Positions 7,834 to 16,050 of a stretch of DNA of 64,000 nucleotides are shown here, piece after piece. The number at the start of each line of letters is the position of its first letter. Position 1 is the stretch's first letter. Made by a program: the position numbers and the translations under genes. The stretch is from Nocardiopsis terrae (GTDB lineage: Bacteria; Actinomycetota; Actinomycetes; Streptosporangiales; Streptosporangiaceae). Location: positions 616,076 to 680,075 of the forward strand of contig NZ_BMXJ01000004.1 of NCBI RefSeq assembly GCF_014651695.1, given 5' to 3'. The notes beneath the pieces were generated by a model. The model saw only the letters and a list, made by a program, of their open reading frames with translations. It had not been told where the DNA came from and ran no database searches.

Positions 7834-9722
7834 CGGTCCCCGCCCCCGCCGGAGGCCGGAGGCCGGGGTCGGGGACCCGCGGGGCGCCGGGGGTCGAGCG
7901 CCCCGGACAGCCCCGGGTCCGTGTACAGGTCCATCACCCCGACCGCGTCCAGCAGTTCTCCGGGGGTCCACCCCTCGGGCAGGGACGCGGCACGTCCGGT
8001 GACGCGCGCGCGTCGGGCCAGTTCGGGGCCGGGGTCGGCCCCGGACTCCAGCAGCGGGACCAGGGCGGAGACCAGCCAGCCGCGGTGGCGGCTGTCGTCG
8101 TCCGCGACCAGGCCGTCCGAGGACAGGTAGCGGTCCAGGAACCGGTTGAAGGCGGTCCCGGTCATCGGCAGGGCCGTGCGCGCGGGCTCCGCCCTGCGGG
8201 CGCGTTCCATCCGGTCCAGGATTCGGCCGGCCCCGTCGAAACGGGTCGTCCAGGCCACCGAGTGTTCCCCCGCGGCGGCCGGGTCGGAGTCGGCGGCCGC
8301 AGCCCGCCGGTCCTTGGCCAGCCGGCACAGGGCCTCGCAGAGGTCGTAGCCCAGTGAGAGCGGGGCCCCCACCGGCTGCACCGCGACCCCCACCCCGACC
8401 GTGGGGACGAACGTGGTGTGCCGCCGCCCGTCCGCGGCCACCACGGTGCGTCCGTCCGGGAGGCCGCCCGCCGGCGTTCCCGGCTCGGGCGGCCCGGGGG
8501 GCCGGTCCGCGTCGTGCGCCGCGGCGAGGGCGCGGTGCAGGGCCACCCGCGGGTCCTCTGGGTCACCGACCAGTTCCGGGTCGGCGTCCAGCCAGTCCAG
8601 GGCGTACCGCACCATGCTCAGGGCCAGCCTCGCGTCGCACAGCACGGTGAGATCGTCCCCGGCCACCACGATCGGCCGCACCGGCAGCCGGGCCGGGCCG
8701 GGCGGTTCGTGGTCCAGGGTGATCGGCCCGCCCCCTCCGGTGACGGGGATGACCGGACGCCGTCCGGGTCCGGTCCGGACAGCGGCGGCCACCGCGCGCA
8801 CCAGGACCCGGGCCAGCCCCTCCGTGAGCCCGGCGATCCTGGTGGACAGCGCCCGCTGTGCCATGGCGCCGGAACCGGGGACACCGGGGTCTCCCGCCCG
8901 TTCCCGGTACCCGCCGAGGATCGCCCCCAGGCCGTTGACGTCCAGGTGCACCACCGCGACCCGGCTCACCTCACCGCGGTCGCGGCCGAGCCGGTCCACC
9001 TCCATCGGCAGGGCCAGTTCGGGTGTTCCGGCGGCGGTGTCGGCGCCCGTCAGCCAGGCGTCGCCGTGCGCGCGGTGCCAGCGGCGGCCGATCCCCCGGG
9101 CCCGGGCCACGTCGGCGGCCACCCGTTCGTACACCCCGGCCCGGTCGTCCAGGGGCCTGCTGCTGTCCACCGATTCGGCCGGGGCGCCGCTGACCGAGCA
9201 CACCGCCGTGATCCCGTAACCGTGCGCGGGGGTGTGCAGCGCGGACATGTGGCGTCGGGCCCGGCGCAGACGGACCGGCAGTTCGGCCAGGGCCGTGTCC
9301 ACGTCGGGGAGCACGGCCTCCTCCGGGACCGGGAGGGCCCGCGGCCCGTAGGGGACGAACGCGACCACCGGGGTGAGTTCCCCGGCGCGCTCCCGCAGCC
9401 GTCGTGTGTAGCGGGCGGTGAAGTACCGGGCCGCCGAGAGGTCGGGCAGGACGACGGTCAGGGCTCCGCCCGCGTCCCGCAGGACCAGGCAGTCCTCGGG
9501 TACCAGGTCGGCCACCCCGTGGACGGGGTCGGCGGTGTCGGTGAGTTCGGCGACCAGGGCGGCCCTGCCGACGGCGTCCAGGATGCGGCGGCCGCTGTAC
9601 ACGTAGGCCTGGATCCCCCGCAGGTCCACCCCGACGAGCACCCCGCTGTCCGGCGGGCCCGCGGGAGTGCGGGGGCCGTCCGCACGGGGTTCGGTCGGTC
9701 GGTGCTCGGGGGCGTGGATCAC
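7830..9722 (-). CDS. cas10: Cas10-like large subunit without HD domain, AGDD palm motif
   Basis: A 630-residue Cas10. The N-terminal part begins GVLVGVDLRGIQAYVYSG (27-44) and ILDAVGRAALVAEL (47-60), the usual start of the first palm domain in Cas10/Cmr2. No HD motif precedes it, so the DNase domain is absent. The second palm has VAVVHLDVNGLGAILGG (255-271; Asp261) and VVAGDDLTVLCD (352-363), where the usual GGDD is AGDD, with both aspartates kept. A segment GVGVAVQPVGAPLSLGYDL then LCRLAKDRR follows, as in cyclic-oligoadenylate-making Cas10 proteins. Start GTG 9722 follows a GAGGAG site nine bases away. Whether it makes cyclic oligoadenylate is unknown. Confidence 0.85.
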   Translation of the reverse strand: MIHAPEHRPTEPRADGPRTPAGPPDSGVLVGVDLRGIQAYVYSGRRILDAVGRAALVAELTDTADPVHGVADLVPEDCLVLRDAGGALTVVLPDLSAARYFTARYTRRLRERAGELTPVVAFVPYGPRALPVPEEAVLPDVDTALAELPVRLRRARRHMSALHTPAHGYGITAVCSVSGAPAESVDSSRPLDDRAGVYERVAADVARARGIGRRWHRAHGDAWLTGADTAAGTPELALPMEVDRLGRDRGEVSRVAVVHLDVNGLGAILGGYRERAGDPGVPGSGAMAQRALSTRIAGLTEGLARVLVRAVAAAVRTGPGRRPVIPVTGGGGPITLDHEPPGPARLPVRPIVVAGDDLTVLCDARLALSMVRYALDWLDADPELVGDPEDPRVALHRALAAAHDADRPPGPPEPGTPAGGLPDGRTVVAADGRRHTTFVPTVGVGVAVQPVGAPLSLGYDLCEALCRLAKDRRAAAADSDPAAAGEHSVAWTTRFDGAGRILDRMERARRAEPARTALPMTGTAFNRFLDRYLSSDGLVADDDSRHRGWLVSALVPLLESGADPGPELARRARVTGRAASLPEGWTPGELLDAVGVMDLYTDPGLSGALDPRRPAGPRPRPPASGGGGDR

Positions 9723-9960
9723 CGCGGCGGACTCCTCATGGCCGGGGGCAACGGCTGGAACGGTCCGGATGCCGAACGGAATCGGGATTGCCGACCTCTC
9801 TCGGACGGCGGTGCCGTCGGCACCACCGATACCAGGTGCCTCGACCCCGCGTCATCCGGTTGACCTCTTCCGGTCACCTCGTCCGCACCCGGGCCGCCGT
9901 CTCTGTCCGAGAGACCTGGGTACACGGACCCGCCCCGCCCCCAGGCCAGGAAGGCGCCCC

Positions 9961-10149
9961 ATGCCGACCCCGCGCAGGAACGAACAGCTCCCCCGCTGCG
10001 AACACGAACGCCCTGCCTCCGACAGCGTGGCCGGCCCGGCTCTGGCCCCGGAGGACCTGGTCCCGCACCTGCTAGGGCTGGCCCGGGCCCTGCGGCAGGG
10101 CGACGGGAGGACCGTCCCGGGGGCCCGGCCCCGGCAGAGCCCGATCTGA
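9961..10149 (+). CDS. Small hypothetical protein, antisense-oriented within the cas locus
   Basis: A 62-residue ORF on the plus strand in the 556-base gap between cas10 and cas6, which are both on the minus strand. It has a good ribosome site (AGGAAGG, six bases before the ATG), and a strong hairpin follows the stop by about 20 bases. The product has two cysteines/histidines near the start (RCEHERP) and a short predicted helix, EDLVPHLLGLARALRQG. It resembles no family I know and is too short for a Cas11/Csm2 subunit. The ribosome site and hairpin argue for expression, but a chance ORF is possible in DNA of this GC content. Confidence 0.4.
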   Translation: MPTPRRNEQLPRCEHERPASDSVAGPALAPEDLVPHLLGLARALRQGDGRTVPGARPRQSPI

Positions 10150-10167
10150 GCGTCCCGGAGACGGGTG

Positions 10168-10200
10168 CCGGCTCCCACCCCGTCCACCGGGTGGGAGCCG
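10168..10200. terminator. Strong hairpin between the small ORF and cas6
   Basis: CGGCTCCCACCC and GGGTGGGAGCCG form a 12-base perfect stem around a short loop. It lies downstream of the small plus-strand ORF and of cas6, which converge here, so it can end transcription in both directions. There is no U tract, as is usual for this GC range. If it stops the cas6 transcript, cas10 and the rest need their own promoter. Confidence 0.65.
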
Positions 10201-10278
10201 ACGGGGCGACCGAACGGCCGCCCGGAGGGGCACCGGCCCCCGCCCGCCGTCCTCGGGCGGGAACCGGCGGTCTGTGGG

Positions 10279-11235
10279 TCAGTCGAACAGGGTGCCCCCG
10301 AACTCCTCGGCCTCGGCCGCCGCGTGCGCCCGTGCCTCCACCGCCCGGGGCGGGGTCCGGCGGACCCGGTGGGGCGCCCGACCGGAGCGCGGGGCGGGGA
10401 CCGCGGCGGCGCTCCGGCCGCGGGTGACGGTGTCCACCCGCACCGACCCGAAGCCCTGCGCGGTGTACTTGCCGACCCCGGCCAGTTCCAGGAGCTCCAG
10501 CAGGGCGGCGAAGGCGGCGGCGTCCCGGTTCCCCCCGCCGAAGGCCTCCAGGAGAAGGCCGCCGCGCCAGCCCAGCACCGTCCGGTTCTCCGCGTGGTGG
10601 TGTTCGCACAGTCGCACCTCCTGGCCCGGCAGGGCCGAGCGCCGGACCCGGGCCAGCCCGGCCAGCGCCTGCTCCAGCCAGGGGGCGGCCAGGGCGGGCG
10701 GAGCGAAGCGGGCCACCGCGCCCAACGCGCCGCTGCCGCCGACGATCTCACCGCCGGAGCGGTGCACGGCTCCGAAGAGGCGCCGGGGGCTGGGCCAGAT
10801 GTGCGGGACGCGCTCACCGGAGGTGTCCCGGGTGGTCGTCACGACGGGTGTGCGGGTGCGCACCTCTGCGGCACGCACGGCGGCGGGGGCGCTCGGCGGG
10901 GTGAGCATCTCGGTGTAGGTGCGGTCGAAGGTCCGGGTGACCGAGAGGGGTTCGAGTACGTGGTCGCCGATGCGCTGGGCCGCGCCGACCAGCTCACCGG
11001 GGTCCAGGGGCGCCGGTTCGGCGTCGTCCAACCAGGTCAGGGTCCAGTGGTGGAGCCGGTCGCCCAGGGGCCGGGGCCACCCGTTCATCGCCCAGCGCTT
11101 GGGCGCGGTGTGCTCCGACGCCGGTTGCGGCCACCAGTGGTTGAGCAGCCCGTGACAGTCCTCCGGCCGGATCGGCCGCGCAGCGTCAGCGTGGTCCCGC
11201 AGAATCACCGTCCACCGTCTGGGCACGGACACCAC
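10279..11235 (-). CDS. cas6: Cas6-like CRISPR pre-crRNA endoribonuclease
   Basis: A 318-residue Cas6. The signature C-terminal region is clear: GWRGGLLLEAFGGG and then LLELLELAGVGKYTAQGFGS, matching the family's strand-helix-glycine-rich loop ending. A middle segment FGAVHRSGGEIVGGSG matches the family's second RRM fold. Cas6 cuts the repeat to release crRNA with an 8-base handle. Histidines near the N-terminus (His15, His28, His33, His42) are candidates for the general acid-base residue. An Ala/Arg-rich tail of about 50 residues follows the family domain. Start GTG 11235 has GAAGGGG just upstream. It is separated from cas10 by 556 bases, so it may be transcribed separately. Confidence 0.82.
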   Translation of the reverse strand: MVSVPRRWTVILRDHADAARPIRPEDCHGLLNHWWPQPASEHTAPKRWAMNGWPRPLGDRLHHWTLTWLDDAEPAPLDPGELVGAAQRIGDHVLEPLSVTRTFDRTYTEMLTPPSAPAAVRAAEVRTRTPVVTTTRDTSGERVPHIWPSPRRLFGAVHRSGGEIVGGSGALGAVARFAPPALAAPWLEQALAGLARVRRSALPGQEVRLCEHHHAENRTVLGWRGGLLLEAFGGGNRDAAAFAALLELLELAGVGKYTAQGFGSVRVDTVTRGRSAAAVPAPRSGRAPHRVRRTPPRAVEARAHAAAEAEEFGGTLFD

Positions 11236-11334
11236 CCCTTCACGTGGTCGTTCCGGCGGTGCCCCCGACCGCCGTACTCAGTTCACCGCTGACTCCTCTC
11301 GGACAGTCCCCGCCACCGAGCCCGGCCCAACCGC

Positions 11335-11394
11335 GGTGATCTTGCTACCAGGGGCAACTTCGGCGCCGAACTTGCCCCTGGTAGCAAGATCACC
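11335..11394. repeat. 60-base near-perfect palindrome, copy 1 of a dispersed element
   Basis: GGTGATCTTGCTACCAGG starts the left arm and its complement ends the right arm; the centre TTCGGCGCCGAA is itself palindromic. The only mismatch over 60 bases is one C opposite C near the centre. A second copy is at 20939-20995. The shared region extends beyond the palindrome: GTGAAAAAGG and GACCCG follow it in both, and both end at GAAGCAACGTCAC (here up to 11493), making an element of about 159 bases. It lies in the 346-base gap upstream of cas6. It may be a non-autonomous mobile repeat or a structured RNA. Confidence 0.8.
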
Positions 11395-11581
11395 GTGAAA
11401 AAGGGGGACCCGGACCCGAACCGGCAACAAACGGCCCCCAACCAGCGACGAGCCTCCGGACCACAGATGCCGACCAGCCCGAAGCAACGTCACGCCTCCT
11501 TGGTGGTGATGGCTGGTGCCGGTAGAGGCGGCCCTCAGCCACAGGGGGCCGCAGGCCCGGGACCTCGGGCCCGGGACCCCC

Positions 11582-12124
11582 TCACCCGCCCTCTGCCATC
11601 TCCAGCAGACGCAGGACCGTACGCCAGTTGCGTGCCGTGACGGTGCCGGAGACCCGGTTGACCAGCAGGTCGGGGTACCTGGCGTACCGGATCCCCCTCT
11701 CGTGCCGGGTGTAGGCCGCGTCCGGCCCCAGGGCCAGGTGTTCGTCCGGGTACCCGGCCGGGTCCACGTCGGCCAGCACCCGGGGGTCGATCGGCGAGGA
11801 GCTGAACAGCACCAGGAAACGGGCGGGGTCGGGCACCTCCAGGGGATTCCCGGCCACCGTCGCGCTCAGCCGGTCCCGGGTGCGCACCACGGTCGGAACG
11901 TCCAGACCGAGTTCGGCGGCGATCGCCGCGCGGACCCGGGCCGCCACCCCGTCCGGCGCGGTGGGCCCCGCCTCGGGCGCGGTGAGGACGGCGTTGCCGC
12001 TCTGGATGTAGGTGGCGACGTCGGTGTACCCGAGTCCGGTCAGCAGGGACCGAAGGTCGGCCATGGGCACCTTCCGGTGCCCGCCGACGTTGATCCCGCG
12101 CAGCAGCACGATGTATCTGGTCAC
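11582..12124 (-). CDS. DUF1697 family protein
   Basis: A 180-residue protein with the DUF1697 signature at its N-terminus, YIVLLRGINVGGHRKVPMAD, followed by LRSLLTGLGYTDVATYIQSG. The family is widespread, small and cytoplasmic, and its biochemical role is not established. Length is normal. The GTG at 12124 is the start giving the family N-terminus. It is divergent from the next gene with about 120 bases between them. Nothing in the neighbourhood gives a specific function. Confidence 0.85.
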   Translation of the reverse strand: MTRYIVLLRGINVGGHRKVPMADLRSLLTGLGYTDVATYIQSGNAVLTAPEAGPTAPDGVAARVRAAIAAELGLDVPTVVRTRDRLSATVAGNPLEVPDPARFLVLFSSSPIDPRVLADVDPAGYPDEHLALGPDAAYTRHERGIRYARYPDLLVNRVSGTVTARNWRTVLRLLEMAEGG

Positions 12125-12244
12125 GGCGCCATCCTGCCCGACGCCCGGGACAGTCCGGGCGCGCCCGCCGCGCTTGTCCCCCTGACCGCCAGGGACCACA
12201 ATGGCCTGGCCACGCCGGACCACCGACCGAAGCGGAGGGGACGC

Positions 12245-13300
12245 ATGCCCCGCCTGAGCCACACCCTGGACCTGTCCCCGGCGGACCGGGACGACCTCGC
12301 GCGCACGGTGTCCGCGGTGTACGAGGTCCTGCGCCGTGCCCGCTTCGACGGCACCGGGGAGCTGCTCCTGCCCGGTGAGCGGGAGCGGGAACGGCTCCGG
12401 AGGCGGGCCGAGGACCTGGGTCTGGTCCTGTCCGGGGAGGAACGGCGGGAAAGGGAGCGGGCGAACCGGGAACGGCTGGCCGACGTCCCGGGGCCCGACC
12501 CCGCCGAGGCACCGGAAAGCGACACGGAGCGGGAGCTGCGGGCCCGGGACCTCGCGGACGACGCCGCCTTGAACGAGGCGGTCCCCTCCCTGACACTGCT
12601 CGACGGGGAGCACCTGGCCCCGGGGAGCAGGTACCTGCTGACCGAGGTGGACGCCGAGGGGAGGCCCGTCCTGGACCAGGGCGGCGAGGGGTGGCTCGGT
12701 ACCGACCTGACCGTCACCGCCTGGGACGAGACGGGCGTGTGCTCGGTCGACTTCGCGATGCGCGGGGACGTGGCGCCCGGTGGGTCCGACATTCCCCCGG
12801 CCACCCGCGGAAACGTGGTCCACGACCACGCGCGGGAGACCCTGGTGATCAGCGCGGACCTGAGCTTTCCGGTGCAGAGCGCGCTGGCCCGATGGGGATC
12901 GAACCTGCTGACGGCCCGGGTCAGCGCCCGGCTGGACCTGCGCGCCTGGTTCTCGGCGGCGTCCGGGGCCGCGGCCGACCCGCCCCTGACACTGGAGGTG
13001 GAGCACCGCCTGGTCCGCGGGCGAGCCGTGGCCGTACCCGCCCCGGCGCCGTACGGGCGGTGGTCGGTGACCGGCGAGCTGGACGTACGCGGCCGCGGGC
13101 TGTCCCGGCCGCTGGTGGCCGCGGCCGCGTGGGCCCTGCTGCGCTCGATCCGCCGGGCCGAGGGCACCTCCGTGGCGGAACACGCCGCCGCCTTCGAGCG
13201 CGACTGGGACGAGACCGTCCGGGCACTGCCCGACCTCCCGGGGTTCCTGCACGAGGTGGCCGGGTCCGTGGCCGCGGCCGAACCCGGCGGCCGTGACTGA
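12245..13300 (+). CDS. Hypothetical protein, charged N-terminal region
   Basis: A 351-residue protein I do not recognise. Residues about 35-105 are very rich in Arg and Glu (for example GERERERLRRRAEDLGL and SGEERRERERANRERL) and probably form a coiled coil or long helix. The remainder looks like a mixed alpha-beta fold with no signal peptide or membrane segment. GGAGGGG sits seven bases before the ATG, and codon use has the strong third-position GC of its neighbours, so the gene is real. A hairpin follows the stop. Confidence 0.7.
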   Translation: MPRLSHTLDLSPADRDDLARTVSAVYEVLRRARFDGTGELLLPGERERERLRRRAEDLGLVLSGEERRERERANRERLADVPGPDPAEAPESDTERELRARDLADDAALNEAVPSLTLLDGEHLAPGSRYLLTEVDAEGRPVLDQGGEGWLGTDLTVTAWDETGVCSVDFAMRGDVAPGGSDIPPATRGNVVHDHARETLVISADLSFPVQSALARWGSNLLTARVSARLDLRAWFSAASGAAADPPLTLEVEHRLVRGRAVAVPAPAPYGRWSVTGELDVRGRGLSRPLVAAAAWALLRSIRRAEGTSVAEHAAAFERDWDETVRALPDLPGFLHEVAGSVAAAEPGGRD

Positions 13301-13310
13301 GACCCCTCGT

Positions 13311-13330
13311 CCCGCCCCTCCCGGGGCGGG
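13311..13330. terminator. Hairpin between convergent genes
   Basis: CCCGCCCC and GGGGCGGG pair around a four-base loop just after the stop of the hypothetical gene and before the stop of the convergent symporter gene. It can serve both. Confidence 0.6.
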
Positions 13331-13343
13331 CTGGTCCGGCCGC

Positions 13344-15092
13344 TCAGCTCCGGTCGGATCCCCACCCGGTGAGGGAACGCACCCGCAGTTCGGTGAAGCG
13401 GGCGCTGTTGCGTTCGGGCGAGAGCAGACTCCCGAGAACAGCGCAGGCGAAGCCGACGGGCACGGCGACCAGTGCCGGGTTCTCCATCGGGAAGAGCTGG
13501 ATGTCGACCCAGGCGGGCAGCACCGACAGGTTCTCACCGGTGACGGGGTCGGTCTTGCCGGACACCACCGGGGAGAAGAGCATCAGCAGCAGGGTCGCGG
13601 ACAGGCCGCCGTAGATCCCCCACTCCACACCCCTGGTGTTGAAGCGGCGCCAGAACAGGGTGAGGACGATGACGGGCAGGTTGGCGGCGGCCGCGATGGC
13701 GAAGGCCAGCCCCACCAGGAAGGCGACGTTCTGTTCCTGGGCCTGCACGGCCAGGGCGATGGCGACCGCGCCGATCACACAGGCGGAGAGACGGGCCACA
13801 CTCATCTCCTGGGACTCGCGGGGACGCCCCCACATCAGGATGTGGCCGAACAGGTCGTGCGCGATCGAGGAGGAGGAGGCCAGGGTGAGGCTGGCGATGA
13901 CCGCGAGGATGGTGGCCAGGGCAACCGCGGAGATCAGTGCGAGCAGCACGGCGGCGCCCGCGGGACCGGCGGCCCGGCTGCCGAGTTCCTCGGCGAGCAT
14001 CGGGACCGCGGAGTTGCCGGAGGGGTCCAGGGACATGATGCGTTCCGAGCCCACCAGGGCCGCGGCGCCGAACCCCAGGGCGAGGGTCATCAGGTAGAAG
14101 GCGCCGACCATCACGATGGTGCGGTTGACCGAGGAGCGGGCGGCCCGGCCGTCGGTCACCGTGTAGAAGCGGATGAGGATGTGCGGCAGCGCGACGGTGC
14201 CCAGGACCAGGGCCAGGCCCAGACTGATCAGGTCGATCTTGTTGAAGAAGGTCTGCGCCGCGTCACCGGGGACCTCCACCCCCAGGCGCAGCCCGGGCTC
14301 GAGGAAGGCCGCCCCGTGCCCGCTGGCCTCGGCCGCGGTGCCGAGCAGGGCCCTGGGGTCGAAGGAGAACAGGGCCAGCACCATCACGGTGAGCAGCCCG
14401 GTGGCGGTCAGCAGTGCCACGGCCTTGATGATCTGCAACCAGGTGGCGGCCTTCATCCCGCCGTACATGACGTAGACGATCATCAGCACACCGACGAGGA
14501 CGATCGCGCCGGTGCGGGCCTGGTCCGCGCCCAGTCCCAGGAAGGTGCCGCCGTCGTGCAGGCCGAGCAGGACGGCGACCAGGGCTCCCGCCCCGACCAT
14601 CTGGGCCACCAGGTAGAACACGCACACGGTCACCGTGGAGACGGTGCAGGCCAGGCGCACCCGCATCCGCCGCATCCGGAAGGCGGGCAGGTCGGCCATG
14701 GTGAAGCGGCCGGTGTTGCGCATCAGCTGGGCCATCGGCAGCACCAGCAGCCAGGCCACCAGGAAGCCGATGGAGTACAGGAAGCCGTCGTAGCCCTGGA
14801 GGGCGATCATCCCGGCGATGCCGAGGAAGGAGGCGGCGGAGAGGTAGTCACCGGTGAGGGCGAGGCCGTTCTGGGTGCTGGAGAAGCCGCGGCCGCCCGC
14901 ATAGAAGTCGACGGCGCCCCTGGTCGTGCGCCGGGCCCGGACCGTGACGGCCAGGGTGACCAGGACGAACAGGGCGCACAGGCCGATGGTCCAGGCGTGC
15001 GCGACGCCGAACTGGCCGCTGAGCACACTGCCCGGGTCCGGTGCGGCCACCGGGTGGAGGGCGGTTCCCGGGTGCGGGATCGCGGTACCCAT
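13344..15092 (-). CDS. actP: Cation/acetate-type solute:sodium symporter
   Basis: A 582-residue polytopic membrane protein of the solute:sodium symporter family, closest in pattern to ActP. Family-like segments are DFYAGGRGFSSTQNGLALTGDYLSA (sodium/solute site in the first helices), GFLYSIGFLVAWLLVLPMA, VMYGGMKAATWLQIIKA and TLASSSSIAHDLFG. About 13 membrane helices are expected. It would take up acetate or another short carboxylate with a cation. The preceding DUF485 gene ends inside its start (TGATG), a pairing typical of actP operons. Substrate is inferred from family and partner; pyruvate or propionate are possible. Confidence 0.82.
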   Translation of the reverse strand: MGTAIPHPGTALHPVAAPDPGSVLSGQFGVAHAWTIGLCALFVLVTLAVTVRARRTTRGAVDFYAGGRGFSSTQNGLALTGDYLSAASFLGIAGMIALQGYDGFLYSIGFLVAWLLVLPMAQLMRNTGRFTMADLPAFRMRRMRVRLACTVSTVTVCVFYLVAQMVGAGALVAVLLGLHDGGTFLGLGADQARTGAIVLVGVLMIVYVMYGGMKAATWLQIIKAVALLTATGLLTVMVLALFSFDPRALLGTAAEASGHGAAFLEPGLRLGVEVPGDAAQTFFNKIDLISLGLALVLGTVALPHILIRFYTVTDGRAARSSVNRTIVMVGAFYLMTLALGFGAAALVGSERIMSLDPSGNSAVPMLAEELGSRAAGPAGAAVLLALISAVALATILAVIASLTLASSSSIAHDLFGHILMWGRPRESQEMSVARLSACVIGAVAIALAVQAQEQNVAFLVGLAFAIAAAANLPVIVLTLFWRRFNTRGVEWGIYGGLSATLLLMLFSPVVSGKTDPVTGENLSVLPAWVDIQLFPMENPALVAVPVGFACAVLGSLLSPERNSARFTELRVRSLTGWGSDRS

Positions 15093-15424
15093 CAGCCGAT
15101 CACCCGTCCGCTGATCGTCTCCTCGTCCCGGGCCCGGTCCCGGATCTCCTCGGCCAACGGGTCGATGGAAAGCGTGGAGAAACGGCCGAACGCCCAGGCG
15201 AGGACGAAGGTGAGCAGGAACTGTCCGACGCCCAGCACCAGGGCGACATTGACGGAGTCGACGATCTGCACACTCATGAAATCGCGCGCGTAGGCGGAAA
15301 GGAGGAGATAGGCCGTGTAACTGAACAGGAAGGCGCCCACCAACGCCCCCGCCTGAAGTGCGAACCTCCTACGGAGTTTCACGAAACGGGGATCCACGGA
15401 CATGCGTTCGCAGGCGTGTGCCAT
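15092..15424 (-). CDS. DUF485 membrane protein, partner of the symporter
   Basis: A 110-residue protein with the DUF485 layout: a short basic N-terminus (FVKLRRRF) and two membrane helices (AGALVGAFLFSYTAYLLLSA and ALVLGVGQFLLTFVLAWAFG). This family is nearly always encoded next to ActP-type symporters and is thought to assist them. The ATG at 15424 has a weak GAGG site six bases upstream; an ATG at 15403 is the alternative, without a ribosome site. The frame extends much further upstream but with no coding features. It is translationally coupled to the symporter. Confidence 0.78.
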   Translation of the reverse strand: MAHACERMSVDPRFVKLRRRFALQAGALVGAFLFSYTAYLLLSAYARDFMSVQIVDSVNVALVLGVGQFLLTFVLAWAFGRFSTLSIDPLAEEIRDRARDEETISGRVIG

Positions 15425-16050
15425 ATCGGCCTCGGCACGCAGGCGCGCCGATCTCCCACCCCTGGGGCGCGCCCCCTCCCCAACGCTGTCACCACGCCTT
15501 CTGGGCGCGCCTTCCATGTACTCGACCACGACCATCCCCCTGAACACGGCAAACGCACCCCGCGCACGCGGGGCCCACTTGTGCGGTACCGGATCCGCTC
15601 CCCCACGGCCTCCGGTCCTTCCCTCGGCGCGCGCCGGCAAGGGCGCCGCGGCCGGTTTCCCGGGGCGACCCGTCGGCCGCGGCCGACGGCCCCTTCCCGG
15701 GGTGGCCCTCACACTAACCACACCCCGGGCGCCGTGTTCACCAAATACACAAATCGGCTGGTACGAATATCCGCGACGGGAACAGGAAAAGGGACGAAGG
15801 ACATTGTCCGCCCCGGATCGAATACCCGAACCGACGGCGACCGGGATCACAGTGCCCGCCCGGAACGGACTGCCTGGTCACCCGGGCCACACGCGGCGCT
15901 CGGCGGCGCAGCGACCCCTCCGACTTCGCTAGGCTTCGGGGCGACCCCGACCCATCACGGAAACCCGGCTCATCACCCGTTTCCGCTTTCGTACACGTGT
16001 ATGATTGCGGGGTCCGCACTGTTCACGCGATATCGAAGGGAAATCCCCGC
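15425..16050. promoter_or_regulatory. 626-base gene-free divergent control region
   Basis: No convincing gene is seen here. The part at about 15730-15800 is unusually A/T-rich for this genome and probably holds the symporter promoter. A GC-rich hairpin (CCCCGCGCACGCGGGG) is at 15558-15573, in the likely leader of the symporter operon. A TATGAT at 16000-16005 is a good -10 hexamer for the plus-strand gene starting at 16051, but I see no matching -35. Confidence 0.4.

Noticed and set aside
9809-9826. GGTGCCGTCGGCACC palindrome upstream of cas10 considered as an operator
   Set aside because: Short GC-rich palindromes of this kind are common by chance in this genome and nothing else supports it.
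10160-10210. The strong hairpin near cas6 considered as a CRISPR repeat
   Set aside because: It occurs once only, with no spacer-like periodicity on either side; it fits a terminator better.
11335-11394. The 60-base palindrome considered as an ordinary terminator for cas6 or a DUF1697 transcript
   Set aside because: It lies upstream of cas6 and behind the stop of DUF1697 by about 190 bases, and a second copy with conserved flank exists elsewhere; a repeat element explains it better, though it may also terminate transcription.
15041-16050. Long plus-strand frame leading into the small Cys protein as a single 427-residue protein
   Set aside because: The upstream part is antisense to the DUF485 gene and crosses A/T-rich control DNA; a -10 hexamer and ribosome site near 16000-16050 point to the short protein.
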